DNA of 6,521 nucleotides. Source: Trueperaceae bacterium. GTDB lineage: Bacteria > Deinococcota > Deinococci > Deinococcales > Trueperaceae. The notes beneath the pieces were generated by a model, which was given only the letters and a program-made list of their open reading frames with translations, was not told where the DNA came from and made no database searches. The stretch spans positions 1-6,521 of the forward strand of contig SLSQ01000128.1 in assembly GCA_007130355.1 (NCBI GenBank), written 5' to 3'. The position numbers and the translations under genes are program-made. Shown here piece by piece: positions 1 through 6,287 of the stretch; within the stretch, counting starts at the first letter, position 1, and each line of letters starts with the position of its first letter.

Positions 1-1106
1 CGGCGCGGCGGCGCCTCGAGGCCGCCCGGGAGCGTCGCCGTACCTACGAGCTCGAACGGGAGCGCTACGCCCGGGACCTGGAGCGGTCGGAGGTCGCGGC
101 GCGCGAGGCCGAGCGGTTGGAGGCGGCGCTCGAGGCCGCCTGGGCCGCGGTCGCGGAGGCGGAGCGTCGGGCGGAGCAGACCCGGGCCGAGGTCCCCGAC
201 GACCTGCAGGCGGCGGAGGAACGCCGCGAGGCGGCGCGGGAGGAGCTGCGCTCGGCGGAGGAGGAGGCGGAGTCGGTGGCGGCCGCGCAGGCGGAGCGTG
301 CGGAGGCGCTCGAGCGGGTGCGGGTCCAGGCCGCCCGGCGCGAAACCGCGCTCGAACAGGCGGAGGAGGAGCGCACCTCCTTCCCCGCCGGCCTCGAACC
401 GGTCGAACTGAACGAACGCGCCGCCCGCACCCGCCTGCGCGAAGCGGAACAGGCGCTCGCGGCGCTCGGCGCGGTCAACCACCGGGCCGCGCAGGAGCTG
501 GCGCAGCTGCGGCCGGACCACGACGAACGGGCCCGGGAGGTGGCGGGCGCCCGCGACGCGGTCGACCGGCTCCAGGAAGCGCTCGCCCGCCTGGACCGCG
601 AGACCACCGACCGCCTCGTCGCCGCCGTGCACGCGATCCGCGAACGGTTCCGAGCGCACGTGCACGAGCTGTTCGGTCCGGACGGCGAAGGGGACGTGAT
701 CGCCGACCTCGACGAGCGGCGTCCGGTCGGCCTGCGGATCCGGTTGCAGCCGCCGGGCAAGCGGACGCAGGCGCTCGGGCTGCTGTCGGTGGGGGAGCGG
801 ACCATGGGCGCGATGGCGTTCCTGTTCGCCCTGATGAGCGAGGAGAGCGGCGACGCCGGGCTCCCCGTCGCGGTGCTCGACGAGGTCGACGCGCCCCTCG
901 ACGAAGCGAACATCCGCCGCTACCGCGGCTTCCTCGAGCGGTGGGCGGCGCGCGGCACGCAGTTCGTGCTCATCACGCACCAGAAGGCCACCTTCGAAGC
1001 GGCCGACGTCCTCTGGGGCGTCACCACCGAGGGCGGCGTGAGCCGAGTGTTCTCGATCCGCAAGGAGGAGGACGAACCGCGGGCGCTCGAGCCGGCCGCC
1101 CCGTGA
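1..1106 (+). CDS. smc: Chromosome segregation ATPase SMC, C-terminal part (5' end outside window)
   Basis: SMC dimers bind and compact DNA and help separate sister chromosomes; the C-terminal half-head pairs with the N-terminal half to form an ABC-type ATPase. The frame is open from the first full codon at base 3 (367 residues seen), so the gene starts outside the window. Residues 1-150 are a charged, Arg/Glu/Ala-rich coiled coil, the end of the returning arm. GAVN (156-159) matches the conserved G-x-VN element after the arm. The ABC signature is LSVGE (261-265), Walker B is AVLDEVD (290-296) followed by the D-loop APLDEAN, and the H-loop histidine is in LITHQK (His326). EAADVLWGVT then matches the SMC family ending. 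The signature has Val where most SMCs have Gly (LSGGE). The stop overlaps the birA-like start through GTGA, which suggests translational coupling. The family call is firm; only the N-terminal half is missing. Confidence 0.95.
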   Translation, partial: ARRRLEAARERRRTYELERERYARDLERSEVAAREAERLEAALEAAWAAVAEAERRAEQTRAEVPDDLQAAEERREAAREELRSAEEEAESVAAAQAERAEALERVRVQAARRETALEQAEEERTSFPAGLEPVELNERAARTRLREAEQALAALGAVNHRAAQELAQLRPDHDERAREVAGARDAVDRLQEALARLDRETTDRLVAAVHAIRERFRAHVHELFGPDGEGDVIADLDERRPVGLRIRLQPPGKRTQALGLLSVGERTMGAMAFLFALMSEESGDAGLPVAVLDEVDAPLDEANIRRYRGFLERWAARGTQFVLITHQKATFEAADVLWGVTTEGGVSRVFSIRKEEDEPRALEPAAP

Positions 1107-1906
1107 GCGGCGGCTGGACCGTCGTCGATCTCGGCGCGATCGACTCGACGCAGGAGGAGGCCCGGCGGCGCCTCGCCGGGGGGGCGCGCCTGGTGCGGAC
1201 GGCGTTCCGCGCCGAGCGGCAGACGGCCGGACGCGGACGGTTCGGCCGCGCCTTCGCGAGCCCGGCCGGCGGTTCCTGGCAGACGTTCGTGACGCACGAT
1301 CCGGACGGACGGCTCCGTGACGGGCGCATGCCCTCCCGCACCGCCGCGATCCTTGCCGACGCGCTCGAAGCGCTCGGGTCCGAGGTGCGCCTGAAGTGGC
1401 CGAACGACCTGTGGACCCGCGCCGTGGACGCGTCCGGAGGTTGGGGCAAGGCGGGTGGCCTGCTGCTCGAGCACCGTTCGGGGCACCTGCTGATCGGCGT
1501 CGGCCTGAACGCCGCCAACGACCCGCCGGAGGGCGGCGCCCGCCTCGGCCTGCCGGCGGGCGAGGTCTCCGAGGCGGTCGCCTCCGCCGTCGAGCGCCTG
1601 CTGAACGATCCGGAGGCGATCGACCCGAGCCGGGCGTGGCGCGGACGGCACCTGCTGGACGGACGCACGGTCGAGATCGCCCACGGCGCGGGGGGCGCGA
1701 CGCTCCGGGGCCGGGTCGACGGGCTGGCCCCCGACGGGGGCGTACGGCTGATCGACGCGGACGGTCGCGTCCGGGTCGTCCACGCGGGCACGGTCGCGCG
1801 GGTCGCGCCGCCGCTCGGTCCGGCCACCGAGGCGCGCGACGAACGCCCCGGCGAGGACCGCCCGACCGACGTCCGGCCCACCGACGCCGGCGCGGACGCC
1901 TGCTAG
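1103..1906 (+). CDS. birA: Biotin--[acetyl-CoA carboxylase] ligase, monofunctional
   Basis: The enzyme activates biotin with ATP to biotinyl-AMP and attaches it to the carrier lysine of acetyl-CoA carboxylase (AccB) in the cytoplasm. The start is GTG at 1103, whose last two bases lie in the smc stop (GTGA); from there the protein is 267 residues. An in-frame ATG at 941 would sit deep inside smc and adds nothing family-like. Seen motifs: DST near residue 15, the biotinyl-AMP loop QTAGRGRFGR (40-49), KWPND (98-102), the active-site lysine region KAGGLLLE (116-123, Lys116) and IGVGLN (131-136). Residues about 185-235 fit the small SH3-like C-terminal domain. No N-terminal helix-turn-helix is present, so it is the group I type that cannot repress a biotin operon as E. 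coli BirA does. Residues about 240-267 form a charged, Pro-rich tail with RPTD twice and are probably disordered. The nearest SD-like AAGGAGG (1062-1068) is too far upstream to serve, so initiation probably relies on coupling to smc. Confidence 0.92.
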   Translation: MSGGWTVVDLGAIDSTQEEARRRLAGGARLVRTAFRAERQTAGRGRFGRAFASPAGGSWQTFVTHDPDGRLRDGRMPSRTAAILADALEALGSEVRLKWPNDLWTRAVDASGGWGKAGGLLLEHRSGHLLIGVGLNAANDPPEGGARLGLPAGEVSEAVASAVERLLNDPEAIDPSRAWRGRHLLDGRTVEIAHGAGGATLRGRVDGLAPDGGVRLIDADGRVRVVHAGTVARVAPPLGPATEARDERPGEDRPTDVRPTDAGADAC

Positions 1907-1917
1907 CCTCCGAAGCG

Positions 1918-2847
1918 ATGACCCTCGCCGATCCGCCCCCCACGTTCCGCGCCTCGCCCACGCACGAGGCGTTCCTCGAGGACCGCTTCCGCGCCCACCG
2001 GGACTGCCCGACCTGCCCGTCGCCCCGCGAGGCGGAAATCTGGTTCCGCGACCTGATCGGGCTGCTGTTCCCGGCGCTCTCCGAACGGCGGTTCGCGACG
2101 CTCCCCGAGCTGCGGGCGTTCGAGGCCGACCTGCACGAGCGCACCCGCACGCTGATCGCGGGCGTTCCGGGGCTCGACGCCGACCGGGCGCTGGCGCTCG
2201 CCGACCGGCTCCGAGCGGCGCTGCCGGATCTGCACGAGGCGCTCGGGGCGGACGCCCAAGCGATCCTCGAGGGCGATCCGGCGGCCCGGAGCCGCTACGA
2301 GGTGATCCGGACCTACCCCGGCTTCCACGCCATCGCCGCGCACCGCGTGGCGCACCTGCTGCACGTCGGCGGCGCCGAACTGCTGGCGCGGGCGCTGTCG
2401 TCGGCGGCGCACGCGCGGACCGCGATCGACCTGCACCCGGGCGCCCGTATCGGCCGCCGTTTCTGCATCGACCACGGCACCGGCGTGGTGGTGGGCGAGA
2501 CCGCCGTGATCGGCGACGACGTGAAGCTGTACCAGGGCGTCACCCTGGGCGGGCACAGCGTCCGCAAGGAGGACGCCCGCCGCAAACGCCACCCGACGGT
2601 CGAGGACCGGGTGGTCGTCTACGCCGGCGCGACGATCCTCGGCGGGGACACGGTGATCGGGCACGACGCGGTGATCGGCGGCAGCGTCTTCCTCACCCGC
2701 TCGGTGCCGCCGTTCGCGCGGGTCGCGTACCGCCCGGCGGTCCGGACCCGCAACGGCGGGGACGCGCCCGACGCCCACGACGACCCGCCGACGGGGGAGG
2801 GCATGGACGTCGACCTGTCGGCGAGTCCGCGGGAGTCCGAGCGGTGA
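1918..2847 (+). CDS. cysE: Serine O-acetyltransferase (EpsC/CysE type)
   Basis: It transfers acetyl from acetyl-CoA to L-serine, giving O-acetylserine, the first committed step of cysteine synthesis. The ATG at 1918 is 11 bases after the birA stop; the frame is also open upstream but there it only shadows birA. The protein has 309 residues. Residues 1-155 are a helical N-terminal domain, longer than in E. coli CysE and closer to the EpsC type; GDPAARS (119-125) carries the conserved Asp120. Left-handed beta-helix hexapeptide turns run from about 168 to 265 (IDLHPGARIG, IDHGTGVVVGETAVIGDD, VYAGATILGG). The catalytic Asp-His pair is D185-H186 in DHGTG, and H225 in KRHP matches the second active-site histidine. 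The C-terminal 30 residues are acidic and end in ESER, without the final Ile that E. coli CysE inserts into CysK. No SD is visible. The stop overlaps the cysM GTG. Confidence 0.94.
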   Translation: MTLADPPPTFRASPTHEAFLEDRFRAHRDCPTCPSPREAEIWFRDLIGLLFPALSERRFATLPELRAFEADLHERTRTLIAGVPGLDADRALALADRLRAALPDLHEALGADAQAILEGDPAARSRYEVIRTYPGFHAIAAHRVAHLLHVGGAELLARALSSAAHARTAIDLHPGARIGRRFCIDHGTGVVVGETAVIGDDVKLYQGVTLGGHSVRKEDARRKRHPTVEDRVVVYAGATILGGDTVIGHDAVIGGSVFLTRSVPPFARVAYRPAVRTRNGGDAPDAHDDPPTGEGMDVDLSASPRESER

Positions 2848-3803
2848 CGGCCCCAGCCGGCGACGGACCGGGGCACGATCTGCCGGATCTGGTGGGGAAC
2901 ACCCCGCTGGTGCGCCTCACGCGACTGGCCCCGGATCCGCGCGTGCGGCTCTACGCCAAGCTCGAGGGCCAGAACCCGGGCGGTAGCGTCAAGGACCGGG
3001 CGGCGCTCGGGATGCTCCGCGGCGCGCTCGACCGCGGCCGGATCCGCCCGGGCGACCGCGTCGTCGAGGCGACCAGCGGCAACACCGGCATCGCGCTGGC
3101 GATGCTGGCCGGCCGCTTCGACCTGCACCTGACCCTGCTGATGCCCGATGACGCGACCGAGGAGCGGGTCCGCACCATGCGCGCCTTCGGAGCCGAGGTG
3201 ATCCTCACGCCCGCCGAACGCACGATCGAGCACGCCCGCGAACGGGCGGACGCGATGGTCGCCGCCGGCACCCACGTCTCGCTGAACCAGTTCGCGAACC
3301 GCGACAACCCAGGCGCGCACGAGCGGACCACCGGCCCCGAGATCGTCCGCGACACCGACGGCACGGTGACGCACTTCGTCTCGGCGATGGGCACGACCGG
3401 CACGATCACCGGCGTCGGGCGCCACCTGAAGAAGCGCCTGCCGGGCGTCACGATCGTGGGCGCGCAACCGGCGGACGGCGCGAAGATCCCCGGCATCCGC
3501 CGTTGGTCGCCCGAGTTCCTCCCCGAGATCTTCGATCCGAGCGTCGTCGACCGGACCGTGGACGTCACGGAGGCGGACGCGGTCGCGACCGCCCGGCGTC
3601 TGGCGGCGGAGGAGGGCGTGTTCGCCGGTACGAGCAGCGGCGGTGCGGCGGCAGTGGCGCTCCGGATCGTGCAGGAGGTCGTAGAGGCGGTGGGGGTGCG
3701 AGCGGGTCCGGACACCGACGACGGCGCGTCGCCGCTGGCGACGATCGTGTTCATCGCCTGCGACCGGGGCGACCGCTACTTGAGCGGCGACCTGTTCGTC
3801 TAG
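2844..3803 (+). CDS. cysM: Cysteine synthase B (O-acetylserine sulfhydrylase), PLP enzyme
   Basis: It replaces the acetyl group of O-acetylserine with sulfide to make L-cysteine; E. coli CysM can also use thiosulfate. The start is GTG at 2844, overlapping the cysE stop as GTGA; 319 residues, a little longer than E. coli CysM. Seen motifs: LVGNTPLVRL (16-25), the PLP lysine in GGSVKDR (Lys50), the substrate loop ATSGNTG (76-82), the phosphate-binding GTTGT (183-187), GTSSGG (262-267) and the ending CDRGDRYL (306-313). IRRW followed by LPEIF (218-230) is typical of CysM and not of CysK, which decides the isozyme. Residues about 277-300 hold an extra Asp/Gly-rich loop before the last strand. With cysE directly upstream this makes a complete serine-to-cysteine module, probably coupled in translation. 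It is the last gene of the + strand run and converges on the DinB-like gene. Confidence 0.95.
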   Translation: MTAPAGDGPGHDLPDLVGNTPLVRLTRLAPDPRVRLYAKLEGQNPGGSVKDRAALGMLRGALDRGRIRPGDRVVEATSGNTGIALAMLAGRFDLHLTLLMPDDATEERVRTMRAFGAEVILTPAERTIEHARERADAMVAAGTHVSLNQFANRDNPGAHERTTGPEIVRDTDGTVTHFVSAMGTTGTITGVGRHLKKRLPGVTIVGAQPADGAKIPGIRRWSPEFLPEIFDPSVVDRTVDVTEADAVATARRLAAEEGVFAGTSSGGAAAVALRIVQEVVEAVGVRAGPDTDDGASPLATIVFIACDRGDRYLSGDLFV

Positions 3804-3810
3804 CGCCTCC

Positions 3811-3832
3811 CGCGCAGCGTCACGACGGCGCG
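3811..3832. terminator. Hairpin between convergent cysM and DinB-like genes
   Basis: CGCGC (3811-3815) pairs with GCGCG (3828-3832), and inside it CGT (3818-3820) pairs with ACG (3825-3827) around a CACG loop, with an AG bulge on one side. It fills nearly the whole 30-base gap between two genes that end toward each other, so it could stop transcription from both sides. There is no T-run on either strand, so it is not a classical intrinsic terminator, and at this GC content a chance stem is possible. Confidence 0.35.
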
Positions 3833-3833
3833 G

Positions 3834-4349
3834 TCACGTGCGCCAGACGGACCAGGTGCGCTCCTCCAGAACGTGGCGGCGTTCCTCCGACCGTCCCGAC
3901 CGCCGCACCAGCGCCGCGATCTGGCCACGGTGGTGGGCGTCGTGCACGATGCAGTGCAGCAGCAGCGCGGCCGGGTGCGAAACGTAGACCCCTTCGAACG
4001 CTCGCCGGTCCGCCACCGCTTCCGCCACCGCCGCCCGCATCGCCGCGTCGCCCGCGTCGAAGTCGGCCTTCAGGTCGGTGGCGGTGCGGGCCCGCAGCCA
4101 GGTGGGGTGGTCGGGATCGATCGGATCGGGGATGCGCGCTGCGTGTCCGCTCGCGACGCGACGCAACCACTCGTGACGGAACGAGACCATGTCGGCCAGG
4201 TGCTGTCCGACGGAGAACCCTCCGGTCTCGTCCTCGAACGTGAGCAGCTCGTCGCTCAGGTCGTCGAGCGTGGCGGCGTTCACGTGGGCGTTGCGGTCGA
4301 ACGCGTCGAACAGGAGGGACGGGTCGGCGAACGGCTCGGGTCGCGTCAT
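3834..4349 (-). CDS. DinB-superfamily metal-dependent protein
   Basis: A 171-residue protein of the DinB/YfiT-like four-helix-bundle superfamily. This is not the DNA polymerase IV also called DinB. Members bind a metal ion through three histidines; known ones include thiol S-transferases that use bacillithiol, mycothiol or glutathione, but many have no known substrate. Seen: a first helix with LLFDAFDRNAH, a second helix with His50 in SVGQHLADM, and the hallmark HDAHHRGQ (136-143) giving H136 and H140. The ATG at 4349 was chosen because AGGGAG lies 6-7 bases upstream and because the domain begins there; the same frame stays open further upstream as a shadow of the recombinase gene. It lies 154 bases downstream of the recombinase on the same strand and has its own likely promoter. 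Superfamily call fairly firm; substrate unknown. Confidence 0.85.
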   Translation of the reverse strand: MTRPEPFADPSLLFDAFDRNAHVNAATLDDLSDELLTFEDETGGFSVGQHLADMVSFRHEWLRRVASGHAARIPDPIDPDHPTWLRARTATDLKADFDAGDAAMRAAVAEAVADRRAFEGVYVSHPAALLLHCIVHDAHHRGQIAALVRRSGRSEERRHVLEERTWSVWRT

Positions 4350-4355
4350 GGCGGT

Positions 4356-4361
4356 CTCCCT
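4356..4361 (-). promoter_or_regulatory. Shine-Dalgarno of the DinB-like gene
   Basis: Read on the - strand the bases are AGGGAG, followed by ACCGCC and the ATG. This is the clearest ribosome binding site in the window and fixes the start at 4349 within a frame that is open much further upstream. Confidence 0.65.
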
Positions 4362-4425
4362 ACGGTGTCGGGGGGGCGTGGGCGTGCGCCGGCCGCGGCG
4401 TCCGAGCGCCCCGCTCGTGCCCTCG

Positions 4426-4434
4426 AAGGTAGCA
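4426..4434 (-). promoter_or_regulatory. Possible extended -10 promoter of the DinB-like gene
   Basis: The - strand reads TGCTACCTT, matching TGnTAnnnT of extended -10 promoters. It would start a transcript near 4419 with a leader of about 70 bases. No convincing -35 box is visible. The gap 4350-4503 between the recombinase and this gene holds otherwise only a G-rich run before the start and a short hairpin (CGACC 4438-4442 with GGTCG 4446-4450); no T-run terminator for the recombinase is visible. Confidence 0.3.
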
Positions 4435-4503
4435 GGTCGACCGCCGGTCGCGACGCGGTCGCCGCCGTCTACCGCACGGTCGCCACCCCGGAACGCCCGC
4501 GCG

Positions 4504-5934
4504 TCAGCGCTCGTCGGCGTCGTCGCGGGCGCCGTGCGGGCCGTAGCCGCCCGCCAGGTCGTCGGCCACGGCGCGCCGCTCGGCGCGGCTGCGTTTGGCG
4601 TAACGCCGGGTGGTCTGCAGGTTCGCGTGCCGCAGCAGATCGGCGGCGGCGTCGATGCCGTGCCGCCGAGCCACCTCGGTGCCGGCGGCGTGGCGCAACC
4701 CGTGCACCTCGCGTCCTTCGTAGCGCACGTCGGCCCGGGCGCAGAGGGCGCGCAAGCGGGCGCGGGCGCGGGCGTCGCCGAACCCCAGCACCCGTTGGTC
4801 CGGTCGGGCGCCCTCGGGCCGGATCGCCGCGAGCGACCGCAGCAGCGCGTCGGCGGCCGGCACGTCGCGGACCCGGCCGCCCTTGCCGACCACGCGGCGC
4901 AGCAGTCCGTCGCGGGCGTCGATCTGGCCCCAGGTGAGCGAGGTCGCCTCGGCGTTGCGGAGGCCGGCGCTGGCGCACAGGTGCACGAACGCGCGATCAC
5001 GCGGATCGGCCGCGGCGAGCAGGCGCGCGACCTCGCCGGGCCGATAGGCTTCACGCTTCTCGTCGGCGGCGACCGGGTCGGTGGGCGCCGTGAGGTCGCG
5101 GAACGGGTCGGCGTCGGTCGCGCCGACGTGCCGCAGGGCGCGGTAGAGCGCCTTGCCGGCGGCGAGTTTGACGGCGACGGTGGCGGGGGCGCGGGGCGCG
5201 TGCGTCGCACGTCCGTCGACGCGGCGTTCGATCGGTTCGGTCTCGAGCCGGATCATCCAGATCGGGCCGGCGTCGGGCGAGGGGCGGAGCAGGTTCTCGT
5301 CCTGCCACGCTTCGACCAGGTCGTGCACGCCGCGTCGGTAGGCGGACCGTGTTCGGGGCGAGAGCCCGGCCCGCTTGCGGCCGCGGGTCGCGAGCACGTA
5401 GTGCGCGACCTCCCAGAGCGCTTCGGCGTCGCGCTCGTTCGCGGCTTTGACCGCCCGGATTCGGCGCATCTCGGGCGCCATGCGCGCCCAGCGGACGGCG
5501 ACGTCGACCGCCGACTCGGAGGCGACCTGCAGGTCGGTGCCGTCCGAGAGCCGCACTTCGCCGCGGACGGCGAGGTCGACCAGCCGGTCGACGGCGTCGC
5601 GGAACAGCGTGTGGACCCGGACGCGGCTGACGCCGAACGCACGGGCGATCTCGGCCAGCGACTCCGGTTCGCCCATCGCAGCGGCGGTCGCGCCGGCGGC
5701 CGAGCCCGCGGGAGCGCCGGAGCCAGCCGCCGACGGTCCGGCACCGAGCGCACGGCGCAGCACCTCGGCGCGGCGCGCCTCGAGGCGCGGTCCGAAGGCG
5801 CGGAGCAACGTGAACGCGGCGGCGAGGCGGGCGGGGTCGTTCAGGAGTTCGCGGGCGCTCACGGCGCTCTTGTCGGGACGCAGCAGCCGCAGGGCGAGGT
5901 CGCGCGCGGGGGCGGTGGGGTCGGTTTCGGGCAT
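4504..5934 (-). CDS. Tyrosine recombinase/integrase with N-terminal sigma-4-like helix-turn-helix
   Basis: A 476-residue site-specific DNA recombinase that would cut and rejoin DNA through a tyrosine-phosphate link. All catalytic residues are visible: R326 (GLRNAE), K351 (VVGKGG), H411 and R414 (HGLRH), H436 (LLRHANLQTTRRY) and nucleophile Y445, nine residues after H436. Residues about 170-285 fit the SAM-like core-binding domain (PRTRSAYRRGVHDLVEAW). XerC/XerD are about 300 residues; here about 165 more precede the core. They include a Gly/Ala/Ser-rich linker (64-87) and a helix-turn-helix SLAEIARAFGVSRVRVHTL (92-110) resembling sigma-70 region 4.2. ATG 5934 is the only start possible, as TAA stands four codons upstream. 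No SD is seen. A dif-like inverted repeat lies at 5951-5978 just ahead of the start. It could be a Xer-type resolvase or an element integrase; no phage or conjugation genes are nearby. The family is certain, the role is not. Confidence 0.92.
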   Translation of the reverse strand: MPETDPTAPARDLALRLLRPDKSAVSARELLNDPARLAAAFTLLRAFGPRLEARRAEVLRRALGAGPSAAGSGAPAGSAAGATAAAMGEPESLAEIARAFGVSRVRVHTLFRDAVDRLVDLAVRGEVRLSDGTDLQVASESAVDVAVRWARMAPEMRRIRAVKAANERDAEALWEVAHYVLATRGRKRAGLSPRTRSAYRRGVHDLVEAWQDENLLRPSPDAGPIWMIRLETEPIERRVDGRATHAPRAPATVAVKLAAGKALYRALRHVGATDADPFRDLTAPTDPVAADEKREAYRPGEVARLLAAADPRDRAFVHLCASAGLRNAEATSLTWGQIDARDGLLRRVVGKGGRVRDVPAADALLRSLAAIRPEGARPDQRVLGFGDARARARLRALCARADVRYEGREVHGLRHAAGTEVARRHGIDAAADLLRHANLQTTRRYAKRSRAERRAVADDLAGGYGPHGARDDADER

Positions 5935-5940
5935 GTCGCT

Positions 5941-5946
5941 ACGTTA
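5941..5946 (-). promoter_or_regulatory. Possible leaderless -10 box of the recombinase gene
   Basis: The - strand reads TAACGT, then AGCGAC, then the ATG. A TAnnnT box about 6 bases before the start is the arrangement of leaderless genes reported in Deinococcus, and it would explain the missing SD. A competing box is GATAAT at 5967-5972 (- strand), inside the dif-like site, which would give a leader of about 25 bases. No good -35 is seen for either. Confidence 0.3.
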
Positions 5947-5983
5947 ACTCTAGTCCGACAAGGGACATTATCGGATTGTTAAC
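5943..5983. repeat. Larger imperfect dyad with GTTAAC at both ends
   Basis: GTTAAC (5943-5948) and GTTAAC (5978-5983) frame the dif-like core. Allowing a 3-base gap, the left side (GTTAAC, TCT, then AGTCCGACAA) matches the reverse complement of the right side (GTTAAC, then AATCCGATAA) in 14 of 16 aligned bases. The dyad is thus longer than a minimal 28-bp site and may include outer binding sequences, for instance for the extra helix-turn-helix of the recombinase. Confidence 0.5.
5951..5978. other. dif-like tyrosine recombinase site (11-6-11 inverted repeat)
   Basis: The left arm TAGTCCGACAA (5951-5961) and the right arm TTATCGGATTG (5968-5978) are inverted copies matching at 8 of 11 positions, separated by the 6-base centre GGGACA. 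Two 11-bp arms around 6 bp is the layout of bacterial dif sites, and the right arm begins TTAT as the XerD arm of E. coli dif does. It starts 17 bases upstream of the recombinase ATG and lies in the most AT-rich patch of the window. It may be the chromosomal dif, the attachment site of a lost or present element, or an operator for the recombinase or another regulator. Layout seen directly; function inferred. Confidence 0.55.
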
Positions 5984-6287
5984 ACCGCCGCGATCCGCGC
6001 AATCGGCGTTCGAGTTCGAACCCGGCCGATTCCTGGGCACTCCTCGAGCCGGAGGTCGCCCGCCGGCACCCGGACGCGCGAGCGTCGCTCGGCATCGGCG
6101 CACCGTGCGCCCCGCCGCGCAACGCGCCGCGGGCGTTCCGCCCCGGGTCGACCCGGCCGAGGATTCGAAACCGGGCTGTCGACCGGACGTCCACGGCGCC
6201 TCGCGCCGCCGGGAGTCGGGATCCTCCCGAGCGACGGTGACCCTCGGCCGCCCCGATCCTCGGCGCACGACCCGCTCCGAGGCCACG
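5984..6287. other. Gene-free, hairpin-rich stretch; candidate + strand RNA
   Basis: No believable coding frame is seen. The two open - strand frames crossing it are Arg/Gly/Ala-rich, resemble no family I know, and run over the terminator or the dif-like site. Perfect or near-perfect stems are frequent: 6001-6031 (listed separately), CGAGC/GCTCG 6079-6091, GGCGCA/TGCGCC 6097-6111, the 14-bp palindrome 6143-6156, GGCGC/GCGCC 6195-6207, TCGGGA/TCCCGA 6216-6230 and CCGA/TCGG 6253-6263. At this GC content some arise by chance. On the + strand the stretch ends in an intrinsic terminator, so a structured noncoding RNA is possible. It does not match tRNA, tmRNA, SRP RNA or RNase P RNA as far as I can read. 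Confidence 0.35.
6001..6031. repeat. Extended hairpin next to the dif-like site
   Basis: AATCGG (6001-6006) pairs with CCGATT (6026-6031), and inside it GTTCG (6008-6012) pairs with CGAAC (6017-6021) around an AGTT loop, with one unpaired base on one side and four on the other. That is 11 base pairs containing several A-T pairs, in contrast to the GC surroundings. It could be an RNA fold or a protein-binding dyad linked to the recombination site. Confidence 0.4.

Noticed and set aside
65..913. Ser/Arg-rich open frame opposite smc
   Set aside because: Low-complexity shadow of the SMC coiled coil and head, which carry the real motifs in the + frame.
5774..5789. 16-bp perfect palindrome within the recombinase gene
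   Set aside because: It is made of GC-rich Arg/Leu/Glu/Ala codons (RLEARR), and such palindromes are expected by chance at this base composition.
4189..5982. 597-codon open frame on the + strand opposite the recombinase
   Set aside because: It is the antisense shadow of a gene with clear catalytic motifs; its product is Gly/Val/Arg-rich without recognisable domains.
6001..6035. TTCGAGT as a tRNA T-loop on the + strand
   Set aside because: The flanking five-base segments cannot pair as a T-stem, and no acceptor, anticodon or D arm is found around it; the bases fit the 6001-6031 hairpin instead.
6155..6180. GGTTTCGAATCC on the - strand as a tRNA T-arm
   Set aside because: TTCGAA is palindromic and looks tRNA-like, but the stems do not pair and no cloverleaf can be drawn.
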